Source: Tilletiaria anomala UBC 951
Lineage: Eukaryota > Basidiomycota > Exobasidiomycetes > Georgefischeriales > Tilletiariaceae
Direction of reading: 5' to 3'
NCBI RefSeq assembly: GCF_000711695.1
Contig: NW_013547005.1
Coordinates: 163,570 to 227,569 of the forward strand
DNA: 64,000 bases
Part shown: positions 37,963-50,240 of the stretch, one piece after another
How the letters are laid out: each line of letters begins with the position of its first letter
Numbering within the stretch: position 1 is the stretch's first letter
The notes under the pieces: model-generated
Database searches by the model: none
Told to the model about the DNA's origin: nothing
Seen by the model: the letters and a program-made list of their open reading frames with translations, nothing else
Made by a program: the position numbers and the translations under genes

Positions 37963-38373
37963 GGATGTATGATTCATTCTAGATAGGCAACCAGCTCGAA
38001 CTCGGTCATCCCTGTACTTTTGTGCACATGTGTACATTGTACATGCAAGCGGCAGTTTCATCGACCAGGTCTGCGTCACTTTCTGCGCAATCCTCTGATA
38101 CGCCATGCGAACGACTGTTCCTCGTGAGTAGATAGTCAATGAGCTCACCCTCCACGCGCTAGTGGAGAGAAAATGGACGACTTCGAAGAGACAACCTCGT
38201 GACTCTAGCGTGGAGAGACATCGAAAGAGGGTTCGACTGTGGTCGAGGTTGTATTCGAGAGCATGGTCTTCATTCAATACTCCACAGGGACTGTTCTCTG
38301 TTCAGCCCTTTGGCTTTGAAAATTTCTCACTGCTGAGTGACAAATTGGCAGCCTGCGTGATCCTCTTTGCTGG
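37963..38373. other. Intergenic region
   Basis: About 410 bp between two plus-strand genes, presumed terminator and promoter. Nothing specific was recognised. Confidence 0.35.
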
Positions 38374-41300
38374 ATGCAGGAAAATCCGTCACCGCTGACG
38401 GTCTTCATGATGCTGGCCGCCAAGGGCGAACCCGGGCCGAAGAGGCTTAGGCGAAGCCGCCGGACGGCACTCGCATCCGAGCAAGGCAAATCGACATACA
38501 TAAGCACCTTCTCGGATTTGCTGGCGAAGGAACACGATGACCCAGAAGCGTCATCGTCTGCTCGTGCAGGCGCCCCAGATGGACATGGCGCTCGTCCGGT
38601 GCGCTCACACAACATCATCGACCCGGCTCGTTCACTCGGTCCTCTGCGAAGGCATGCAAAAGCTGTGAACAAACTGGTCTACCGTGACGGCACAAATGAT
38701 ACACCTTGGTCACTGGATATGTCAGAGCTGATTGACTTCGTCAATGAGACGAAGCCGCAGCTCCCACCGCCGCGAAGGCAGCTGGGCAACATCGCACAGA
38801 CGTCCCTTCGATTATCTTTGACGCTGCTCATCTTCTTGTGCTTTCTTCTGCACTTGATTCCCTTTCAGCATGGACACGTCGGGGTCAACGCGCTGTTCGA
38901 TCCTGGAGCGCCCCTCTCATCTGGATCGGTCAACACCCAGTCTGGCAGTTCTTCGCAATTGGCTTCGCCGCCATCCACGTCAGGCATGCCTTTATCTGCC
39001 TCACTGCCAGACCCCGCATTCGCGTCTGCAAACGCAGGAAACAGCTCAGATACCTTGTCCGCGCAAGCGATTACCTCAACAAGCATTATGACCCAGCCCC
39101 AGTCGACAGCGAGCAGGGCAGGACCGATTGTGACAGATTGGTTCGAAGCGCGTGGGGATGGGCAATTCAACAACGCCCGGGATCGATGTGGCCAGAACTC
39201 GGGTGGTTACATCCCTGCCACTGGTATCAGTACCGAAGCTGTAGCTGCAGCCAAAAGCACGCATCTGCTCAACCAGGTTGCAAAATCGATCCTTGCCCCA
39301 AACTTCCAATCCTCGCTGCCTGGGCTCCATTCCGTGGAAGCTGATGCAGCTGGGGGATCAGCGATGCAAGCGCATGACGATACCAACCGGGCTTCTCTCT
39401 CTCGTCCTTTGCCGCATGGCTGTCACCGAATCGCTCAAGATGATTTCCTCCAGCAAGTATGTGCACATCACGCGTCTCAACTGTCGAATGCCCGCGTGGA
39501 TTACGCGCAATCATCGGCCAAGGATATATCCATACGACCTGGGCTTGGCGTAGGAATGCAGGGAGGTGCAGATGCAGGTGGCGGGAGACCTGGAAGAAAG
39601 GAGCTCATCATCTGCCCGGTTGATGATGATGTTGCGCCACTGGTCAATGCAAATGGGAAGGTCGTCGGAAGAGATGGCAAAGGTGAAGCACAAGCGTATG
39701 CGATTTCTGGGACGATGGTTCTTGAGACAAATGAGAAAGGGTCGCAGTCGGCCTCAGTGAGTTTCTGCGTTTTACCTGAAGCACGACGTCCTGCTCATGT
39801 TATCTTTGTCCTGTCAGATGGCTGCAGAAGGTGATGACGGCTACTGGCGCCAAGTGAACGGCGAGCAGGTGTGGATACCCAATCCGCCAGCTTCCGAAGA
39901 CATGGTCGAAAATCAGCCATCCACGAGCGAAGACCCAGAGCCGCTCATGCTCAATGATTCGCGACCAACCCAGACCGAAGGCTCCGCCGTTCCCGGCAAT
40001 GGAACAAGTTCGCGTCCAGTTGCCCCTGCTGAAGCACCGCCAGACGCAGGTCATGCCACGGCATCCGTAACAGAGCCAGTCGTTGATGCAGCAAAGGAGT
40101 ATGACGCGTGGAAGGCTTCGATAGGTGGACAGAATGCTCCCGCTTTCCTCAGCTTTGCCGAGTGGAAGGAGCGTCATTTCGCGGAAAAGGAGAAGGAAGA
40201 ACAAGAGCGGAGGGAGCGTCGAAAGAAGGAAAAACTCAAGGAGCGCGAGGAAAAGAAGAAGAGTGCCGCAGCTGCTCCGACGGCCCAACCAAACTCAGCA
40301 GAAGCTACTGAAGGGTTACTAAGTGTTAGTAGGAACGACAACTCTGCCTCTGCAACATATGCTGGGTTGCCAGAAGGCGGACCTGCGAACATTTCAGGTG
40401 TAACGAGCTCCTCAACAGAGTCTCCTGCGCCGCGCGAATTGTCTAACTTACCCATTGCTCAAGTCATCGTAACCGAAAGTCAGACATCCGCTGCACTTTC
40501 TGCGAGCTCCACCATCAAAGATAACACTACGCAACCTACGCCTGCGCAGACTTCCATTCAGTCAGCAAATACCGTAACAATTGAGAGATCTGTCGCAAGT
40601 ACCAAGATCCCTGTGGTCGCAGTCGAAAGTCCTTCAACCCACGGCGATGGCATGGAAAGCAACGCATCAAATAAAAGTCAAGCGCTGCAGCGTATCGAGA
40701 TGCAGATGGTGGCTCCAGGAGGAGCCATGGTCAAAGGGCACGTGCAAAAGTTACCCGCGGATGAAGGCGGAGCTGCTCCAGCAGTCGCCAATCCGGCCAC
40801 ACGCTTGGCAACCTTAAAGCACCGTTGGAACTTTGCCTCCCTCGATTGTGCAGCTGTGATCCATCGTGCCAATCCCTCCGCGCGATTTGCCTCGTCCATT
40901 CTCTCGGAGAAGAAAGACCGTTACATGCTCTCACCCTGTCCAGGGGCATCAGATGGTGACCCTCAAGGCCAATTCGTGGTAGTCGAACTGTGTGATGAGA
41001 TCAAGATCGACACCTTAGTGCTTGCCAACTTCGAATTCTTCAGTCGCATGTTCAAGCGATTCCGAGTTCGCGTCTCTAAGAACTTGCTCGACGATCCCGA
41101 AGACTGGTTCGATCTGGGTACCTATCGCGCACGCAACCTCAGAGGTCTTCAGGTCTTCAACGTGCCGCCTCTGACGGGCGACCGCCAATTCTTCCGGTAC
41201 ATGCGCATCGACATTCTCGAACATTATGGGTCAGAGTACTACTGTCCTCTCTCCTTGCTGCGAGTTTACGGGCTCACCCAGCTGGACGATTTTAAGAAGG

Positions 41301-43687
41301 AGGAAGAGGAGTCGCAGAGGCTGCTTGAAGCGATGGCAAATGATGATGCGGAATTCGACCTCGATGACGAGCTTGACAATGAAGCTCAAGAAGGCGATCA
41401 ACAAAAGATGTACCATGAGGCGCATCGTCCGGAACAGCTTCCAAACGTGCACGAGGCGAAAGGCGATGCCTCAACGCCAAGTGGAGACCCTGCTTCTCAT
41501 CCTCCAGCTTCATCGCCACAAAGCGAGGAACAAGCATATATGATGAAGGCACTCAACGAGATGATAGAGAGATCATTACACGGCATCATCAATGACGCTT
41601 CGCGCGTGGAGGCCCTTGGTATCGAGGAGGATGCACCCCCTAGTGACTTATCTGCTGAAGCGAAAAATGTTACAACATCGAAGGAGCCAGCTGCAAACAC
41701 GCGCACTCCTTCTGACGCTGGTCTTCATCTCGATCGAGGTACCAATGGGACTCAACCATCTCCGGCTGGCGCATCGGCCGGCGCCACTGAGAAGGCTACT
41801 CCAGGAACAGCAACGCCTGTAAGCGATACACCAGATAATGCAGCCAGAGCTGTTCCCGCGCAAGCTGCTGCGGCTGCCGCCGTTGCTTCCAATAGATCAG
41901 GCACATCAAATAACGGCCACAGCAGTGGCAGTGGTAGTGGCAGCGAGTCCATCTATCGAGCCATCACAAAGCGCCTGAATGCGCTTGAGGCGAACGCGAC
42001 CCTCAGCCTGCAGTACATGGAGCACAACGGCCAGATGCTTCTTGACGTCTTTGCGAGAATGGAAAAGAAGCAAGACGACAGGCTGAGTGAGATGCTACGC
42101 TCGCTGAATGCGAGCAACTGGCGGCAGATCGAAGCTCTTGTAAGTTGCCATCCTTTGCAGTTTCTATTCATCGCATGTGCTGATCTACTTTCCCTCGTCT
42201 ATTTGTAGAAACGACGCCAGCATGTCGACTTGCAGCGAGCTATTTTCGAGTTCGATGTCCATCGTCAGCAGGCAGAGTCAGAACGAGTCCAGCTCCTCAG
42301 TCAAGTCCATGTCTTGGCGGGCGAAGTCCTGCTGGAGCGGCGGCTCAGCCTTGCCCAGCTTACTCTTTTATTGGGACTGTTCGGATTTGTTGCCCTCACG
42401 CGGGGCAACACGTCTCCTTTCCGACATCTGCGAAGCTTCTCGCCCTTGTCGATTCCTCCCTCACCTCGACAGGAGCCTGTAGGCAATATCCCGCCTCAGA
42501 TCAATGTCCGGGACGCTCACCTTCACTCTTCAGCGAACTCGTCCGCTGTCGGCACACCGAAGAGTGCACATGCCGCACGCCGCAGAGTGGCATTTTACCC
42601 ACAGCCAGGCACTCCGCAACGAGCCGTTCGCACGCATGGCCATCAGCAGGCCAATTCACGCTCTCGCCCATTGTCGGCGCTGATGACACCACAGCGTACG
42701 GGTATATCCAAAGTCATCGAGGTCAGCTCCCCGAAGGACTCGCCCACAGGCTCCCGTTTGCAACAGGCACTGCCGTTGCAGGCAATCTCGACGAACGCGC
42801 TTTCAACCATCACAGCAGCAATGCCTACAACTGAAGTCAGCAGCCCAAATAGCAAGATGCCATTACGTGAAGAGACTCTGCCCGAGCGTGACGTCCACCG
42901 CACGCCAGAGAGTCCTTACAGGTCGCGCTTCGCAAGAATCCCAGCTGCCGCTGGTGCTGGCGACGAGAGCGTGTCGTCCGAGTGGAGCGAACGTTCGGAT
43001 TCGTCCAACGCTGGCGACAGTGATGCGGAGAACATCCACGCCGAGAGGGCTAACACCATACCAGGGGCTCACTCTAAGGCCCTGGCCCAGTCGGTGCGCG
43101 CCCCTACTCTGCTTGCCAGCGCGCCTTTGCCTTCGCTGGGAAGCGCTAGATTGAGCAATGGCGAGTCCCCAGAAGGATCCCCTTCAATGGCTGCACCCAC
43201 ATCTATCCATACGACCCATCATGGCTTTCCGTCACATCTGAGTGCTCTAACTGCAATACAAGGCACGAGCCAAGACGCAGATGCCGATGCCGACGAGTCG
43301 GATTCCAGTAAAGATGCACACAACTACCACCAGCAGGGGTGGCAGACGGTGTCATCTTCGCGACGCCAGACCTCGTTGCGCTCGCGGACAGCGTCGATGA
43401 AGAAACGCCTCGGCGTCGGCATCGGCGCGCGCACGCCTGAGCGTTTAAAGACGCCCGATCGAGGTAGCAGCGGCGTCTTTCCCTTTGGTGGCGGCGGCGG
43501 TGGGGGCGCTGGCACCGAGGACAGACCCGTGTCGCCGCTCGCTCGAACCGGCACGCCGGACACGGTGCGCGGGATGCGTATCGCTAGCAGCGCGGCTGAC
43601 CCGTTCGAACCTCCAGCCTCTGCGCAAGTGGTAGCAGCAGCAGTGTCTGTCAGCTCGAGTACCACGCAGAGAAAAGGCCACCGCTGA
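38374..43687 (+). CDS. SLP1: SLP1/SUCO-type SUN-domain ER membrane protein
   Basis: ER SUN-domain protein of the SLP1-EMP65 class, implicated in guarding folding soluble proteins. Three exons, 38374-39756, 39818-42139 and 42209-43687, encode 1727 residues; both introns (61 and 69 nt) are phase 0. TM1 (LRLSLTLLIFLCFLLHLIPF) is near 144-167. Then a Ser-rich lumenal region with a Cys-containing segment, a Glu/Lys coiled coil (EWKERHFAEKEKEEQERRER) and the SUN domain (~799-949), with HRWNFASLDCAAVIHRANP, FVVVELCDEIKIDTLVLANF and FRYMRIDILEHYGSEYYCP, the SLP1-type signature. A coiled coil (~1170-1280) leads to TM2 (LTLLLGLFGFVALTRG, ~1284-1302). About 425 disordered residues follow, much longer than expected. 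An alternative start is the Met at 38407. The second exon opens with ATG, but the in-frame junction and domain order argue for one gene. Confidence 0.9.
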
Positions 43688-43890
43688 CGTGTCCCGTCGT
43701 GCTGTTTCATTTTCCTTCATTGGAATGCATCCACTGTAAATATATCTAGTCTACATGCGTCCCTCATATCCACCATGCACCTTTCTGCATTTCGATTCAT
43801 TCTGACTCCCGATATGGATTTGAACTGCTTACTTTACAAAGGAGATGAAAGACGTGAAAACCATCCCCCTACTTGTACTTCACAGGCTTG

Positions 43891-45200
<1,310 letters not shown>

Positions 45201-45628
45201 GATGACGAGGGTGCCAGCAGAGCAGGGGGGTTAGAGGGTCAGATGTGTGCAGCGCTAACTGGATCCAATTGCGTTCCGTTCGACTTGGCTGGACAGGAAA
45301 GAGAAGGGGGCCACGTCTTCCTCGTCGTCTCCGTTGTTGCTGATGACCTTGAGGATGGTGACGGAGGGAGAAACAAGAGAACCCGGTCAGTGGAAGCTGA
45401 TAGCAGTGCTCATGTGTGTGCCCCACCAAGTCGTTGTTTTCAAGCAGCCTCCCGGCTGAAGCTTAAAGCGGATGAGCCGGAGGAGGAGAATTGCACCGAT
45501 GCGCCGGTTCACTCATCCGCTCGACACTGATGGATGCTAGAGCATCCATAGAAAGCAAGCTGCAGGCGGTCACCAGGCGTCGAGCCAGCTCGCGTGCTCA
45601 GCCGACGCAGGCCACAGCACGGCACGGC
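45201..45628. promoter_or_regulatory. Divergent promoter region between nitronate monooxygenase and REV7
   Basis: About 430 bp separate the two starts. The last 99 nt are in frame with REV7 and contain an earlier ATG at 45530, so part of this may be coding. No individual control element was identified. Confidence 0.35.
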
Positions 45629-47062
45629 ATGGCCTCGACCTCGCGCGTCACTCTCGAAGCGGCACCGCACGCGGCAACGAGCGATGGCGGCCTCTTCGGG
45701 CTCGCAGGTCAGCACGGCGTCCACCCTCCCTTGAACTTCACCGAGACGGTGCAGGCGCTGACCGAGTTCATCGAGGTGGCCATCCACACGGTGCTCTGCG
45801 TGCGCGGTGTGTACCCGCCTGAGGTGTTCACGCGTAAGAAGCGCTACGCGACGCCCGTTTGGCAGGCGCGCCACCCAGGCCTCAGCGCCTACATCGGAGA
45901 CGCTGTCAAGGCGGCCCGCCGGCAGATTATACTCGAGAACGTGCAGAGCGTCGTGCTGCTCGTCTCACGCGCGTCGGACCCATCTGAGGCACTCGAGCGC
46001 TTTGTCTTTCGCATCGCCCACCTCCTCCCAGTGCCGCCGCCACGCGACCGCGATCTTGACATCCAGGGCAACCTGACGTTGCCCGAGGTCGAGCTCGCGC
46101 TGCGTGCGATGATGCAGAAGATCATGGCACTCGATGGGGACATGGCACCGTATCCGGACCCAGATGACGTGACGTGCGCCATCATCATCGAGTGCATGCA
46201 CGGCAAGCAGCCGCAGAGCGACGATCCTGATGAGCCCCCCGAGGGGCCGTGGGTCCCCGCGAGCGCCGCTGCTAACATTCCCACGCTGCCCACGGCACGT
46301 CAGCAAGGAGCTGATGAACATGCTCCAGGAGCGTATACACTTCCCATAAAAGCACTGGATACCGGTGTCATCAACCTTCTTTTCTACGCTCAGGAACACA
46401 TCACGCACAAGCAGCAAGACGACGCGCCTGAGAGAGCTTCATCGCCTCAAAACCGCCATGCACGGCAGACAGAGCCAGGTCAATCTGATGCAACAGCAGC
46501 AGCGGCAACGAAGCAAGGCAACCGCCAGACGCAACTAAGGGGCTCTCGATCCGAATGCGAGCGAGATCGTGTGACGAATCATCGCCCCATAGCAGCCCCC
46601 TCACAGCGGTCGACCCTTCTCGCATCGCAGCAAAAGAGCATTCTAAAGTCGCGCACAGCGCCCATGTACCGTGATGCAGAGCGTGACATCGACCAGCACT
46701 CCAAGCTCCCCTTGTACAACGATGACGACCCATCCGAGAGCGAGGACGGCGGTGCCAGGCGCAAAGGGGGCAAGAGAAAGAAGCGGGGGCGAAATGGAGT
46801 CGGAGGTGGAGGCGACCGGTCGCGTGCATATGGCGCTGCGATGGGTGTGCGCAGTGGCGGCGGCGTGCAGAATAGCGCCGATATTGGCGATACGGAGGAT
46901 GAATCATCTGAACCCACCTCGGATCGATCTGTCAGTTCGCGAGGCACAGATGGCGGTGGAGCCGGAGGCGGGGGAGCAGGAGGCAGCGACAACGAGATGA
47001 CCAGCGTCGCTGGGATCGGCTTTGGTGGGCCTGCGAAGGCTGCTGTGCGACCGGGGTGGTAG
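45629..47062 (+). CDS. REV7: REV7/MAD2L2-type HORMA-domain protein
   Basis: HORMA-domain accessory subunit of DNA polymerase zeta in translesion synthesis. A single exon encodes 477 residues from the ATG at 45629; codon usage becomes clearly GC-biased there, but an in-frame ATG at 45530 would add 33 basic residues. The HORMA domain starts near residue 35: LNFTETVQALTEFIEVAIHT, VLCVRGVYPPEVFTRKKRYA, then ARHPGLSAYIGDAV, VQSVVLLV and ALERFVFRIAHLLP, all closely following the REV7 pattern. The domain continues to ~250 (ALDTGVINLLFYAQEHITH). The remaining ~220 residues are disordered, with basic (RRKGGKRKKRGRN) and Gly-rich stretches, so the protein is about twice the usual length (human REV7 is 211 aa). 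It converges with the GYP1-type gene. Confidence 0.9.
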   Translation: MASTSRVTLEAAPHAATSDGGLFGLAGQHGVHPPLNFTETVQALTEFIEVAIHTVLCVRGVYPPEVFTRKKRYATPVWQARHPGLSAYIGDAVKAARRQIILENVQSVVLLVSRASDPSEALERFVFRIAHLLPVPPPRDRDLDIQGNLTLPEVELALRAMMQKIMALDGDMAPYPDPDDVTCAIIIECMHGKQPQSDDPDEPPEGPWVPASAAANIPTLPTARQQGADEHAPGAYTLPIKALDTGVINLLFYAQEHITHKQQDDAPERASSPQNRHARQTEPGQSDATAAAATKQGNRQTQLRGSRSECERDRVTNHRPIAAPSQRSTLLASQQKSILKSRTAPMYRDAERDIDQHSKLPLYNDDDPSESEDGGARRKGGKRKKRGRNGVGGGGDRSRAYGAAMGVRSGGGVQNSADIGDTEDESSEPTSDRSVSSRGTDGGGAGGGGAGGSDNEMTSVAGIGFGGPAKAAVRPGW

Positions 47063-47291
47063 TGAATTGTCACAACGTATGTGGAATAGGGTTTCTTGCA
47101 TACTGTAAGTCGTTATTGCATTTATCCACGCAGATAGTCTTGGTCTTTGCTGTTTAACGGCCTTCTCATGCCGCCCACACAATGCGAGAAGTGCTTTCCC
47201 GGGAGTCAGCCTGCATGCTTCGTGTTACATATATGAAGGCGTCAGAGTGCGAGAGGGGGGGGTATGCTCGATGTTTATGATGGGGTAATTT

Positions 47292-49725
47292 TCACTTGTT
47301 CAGATGCGCCGAGTTTCCAAATAAAGTCTTATACCTGTTGGAAGAGAGAGGGCAACAGGCCGCTCGGTGTCAGCGGCCAAAATCATTCGACTAGCATCAA
47401 TAAGTGGGACGCCCAGGGACAGGGAAGCTCACATGAAGGCCTCGCTAAGGAGCATCTCCGCGTCCTTGTCGGACCAATTCTGCGTGGGCAGGCTCTGCAG
47501 ATACATGATGATCCCCTGGAAGTCCATTGTCTGTAGCTCGGTCGTCCACTTGTGGAGGAAGACGGCGCAGACGTACAGGTGAAAGTCGGAGAATGCATCC
47601 GGACCTTCCGCCTGTGCCCGAAGAAAAGGGTTACAGCGATGATAGTCAGCATCTCATGGTTTTATCGAAGCGCATTACCAAAATGCCTGCTAATATTGCT
47701 CACCAGATAAGTATCCCACAATCTGACAATGCTCTGCACGGCCATCTCGCGCATGAGCAAGCAGTTCATCCACCGAAACGAGAATTGCATGTACTCGACG
47801 CCCTGGCTCTGCAAATGCGCATGCAGTGGCGCATCGATCCGCGCGACGAGCTCGCCCAAGCGCCGGACCTGGCGCTGTATGCCCGGCTGGGCAAAGATGT
47901 AGTTGTCCTGGATACCGTCAAGCATTTTCCCCAGGCACCAGAACGTGTCGGCCTCGAGCGCGGAAAGCGTCGCGGCTGGTAAGAGGCCCGGATCGAACGT
48001 CTCGGGCGGAGGGTCAATGTAGGCCGAGAGGAACACTTCAAAGAAGGGCGTGGCAAGGTCATTGATGCCTTGCACGTAGCCGCAGGCTGGATGTCGGATT
48101 GCCCAGACGTACAAGATCCGCTCCAGTGACCGCTGCGTCGCTTCCCTCTGCCACAAAGATCGCCCCGGATTGGTACGCGGAACGTCGATGTGGATTTGGT
48201 GCCAGATCGCCTGGTCGAGTCCATCGATGCCCTTTGCGAACGCCATCTGCACGCCCGCCTCGTACTCGGCCCGCTTGCGCGCTAGCGTTGCCTTGCGCGC
48301 TTCCTTCGCTACGGGGAGATACCCCAGCAGCAGCTGCCACACCATCGGGCGCAGCTCACTCGGTACACCCCTCCATGCAAGCGATCGCAGCGTGGCGAGA
48401 TCGATCGTGGACGCCTGCAGGCAGTGCAGGAACTGCTGTTGTCGTCGTGTTGAGCGCGAGCTCTTTTTGCGCTGCAACATGACGCCATACTCAGCGGATA
48501 GCGGTTCGTAGCCTGCTTCCTGATACGGAGTCGAGGATCGCGAAGAAGTCGCAGAGTCATCTCCGCCGCTAGTAGTGGTAGCGATAGCCGGCGTAGAAGA
48601 CGAACTGCCTGCGAGTAAACCGTGAGGTGTGCCGCCGGCAACCGTGGCACGCAAAACGTGCGGAGGACCAAAGCTGCTCGAGTTGTTATCTTGCGATGGT
48701 GTTCGAAGCAGTGCTGCGGTGGAGAGGAAGGACGAGGGTGCGTTGGGCGTGAGGGGCGAGCCTGGAGCGTCGTCTGTGGAAATTGAATCGTCTGTCGCCC
48801 ATCGTAACGAAATTTTCGAAAGCGCGGACGTCGGATCTTGTTAAAAAGCCAATAAGAAAGGGGTGAGGATCAGCATATTTTTCGAAACGTGCAAGGCCAC
48901 AGGAGAAGGAATATAATTACCCTGCAACAAGTCATCTGCGTCTTCACAGATGGCGTCCCGTAATGATGAAGCCTCTGTCTTATCGCCATTCTCCATTTCC
49001 AACCCTCTGGCGAAGTCTTTGCTCTTTGCACTCGTAACATCCAGACTGATTTCGGCCCTTGTTGGCTCCGTTTGCGCCGGAGAAATGGGTGCTGCAGGAC
49101 TTTGACGGTCCGTCTCGTACTTGAACCTGCTGGAAGACGGGGAGGCTGGTAGTCCTTCTGGATTGACGATGAGCCAGCTCGTACTTCTGCCCGTTTCAGC
49201 TTGGACGCTTCCTGCTCCCATTCCATCACTGGCAATAGCACCGCTACTACCATTGCGTAATTTCCGAAAGCTTGCCGATGAAGGCGAAGACGAGGCACCA
49301 TCAGCCGACCAAGCTGTTGCAGCAGCAGCAGCCTCGCGCTTCTCCTTGTAGCTTCCAATCGAGATAGGATGCGGACGCGCTGGTGGAGCTTGTGCCTGTT
49401 TTGGCTTCGAGTTCGAGGGTGATCTGGAAGCGGAAGACCAATTGGGGCCGAGCAGTGAGGTGCCCGAGGCTTTGGGTCCGCCCCAGAAGCCTGGTCGACT
49501 TCCGGACCCTCCCAAGCCTACGGCGGAAGTACTGGCATGGCTGCTAGAAGCAGCAGCACCCGGCACACTTGATGACGTTGTTTCTGGCGCCCCTTCCCTT
49601 AACGAGCTTCTGCTGCTGCTTGAATTATTCTGACCTCCGACTTGTGTCTGTGTCACAAACTCATCGTCATCCGAATCGATCTCCCAAGGATCGCCGTCCC
49701 ATCCTTTGTTGTTAGCGGCGCTCAT
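47292..49725 (-). CDS. GYP1: GYP1/TBC1D22-type TBC-domain Rab GTPase-activating protein
   Basis: Rab GAP, in this subfamily acting on Ypt1/Rab1-type GTPases at the Golgi. On the minus strand four exons, 49725-48921, 48836-47704, 47611-47433 and 47334-47292, encode 719 residues; introns are 84, 92 and 98 nt. The N-terminal ~400 residues are disordered and begin MSAANNKGWDGDPWEIDSDD. The TBC domain starts near 418 (LAWRGVPSELRPMVWQLLLGY). The catalytic Arg-finger motif is IDVPRT (~486) and the Gln-finger motif YVQGIND (~519), both intact. Splicing joins RLWDTYL|AEGPDAFSDFHLYV and SEAFM|YKTLFGNSAHLNK, giving the family C-terminus; the last coding exon is only 43 nt. The first intron is needed because the TBC frame runs upstream into a stop with no ATG. 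Confidence 0.93.
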
Positions 49726-50240
49726 GCTTGGCCGGGCTGGCCGCTGGGCGTGCAGGAGGCTTTACCGGATCGAGCACTCGCACCGTCCGGTTGGACGCCC
49801 TGATGAGGGAGGAGTATGGAACTGCGTCACTCCCAGCGCTTGAGAGCCGTTCCACCATCCACCCTGGTGGCGTCAAGCGTCAAGCTTGGTTGGAGACACC
49901 AGCAAGGAGCGGCATTGGCGCGTGCGTGTCACACTCGGAATTCGGAGCCCCCGTGAGCGCTCGCTGCATTTATGAATGAGACATTTTGGTCTTTGGCTAG
50001 CAATAGGTGGATCACGTGACCAACACGCCGCGCTCAAGTCTGGACCGCGTCTAACCCAACTACGATGAAAGGCAACCACGAAAGGGCCAATAGTGCTCAG
50101 CACAACACACATCGTGATGGGCTTCCGACATGTACCTACCCCTCTACTGGCAACACTTCCTCCCTTGCTTTGTCGATCACGCTCGTCCCGCACAGGATCG
50201 GGTACCAAACAGCTAGGTGGTACATGTACGCTGATGCGCC
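49726..50240. promoter_or_regulatory. Divergent promoter region between GYP1-type gene and borealin-like gene
   Basis: About 515 bp separate the two start codons. No domain-bearing frame, RNA gene or clear TATA element was seen. Confidence 0.35.

Noticed and set aside
39797-42208. Separate gene starting near the ATG at 39818
   Set aside because: The ATG follows directly after a TGTCAG acceptor that joins in phase to the upstream exon, and the combined protein has the TM-SUN-TM order of SLP1.
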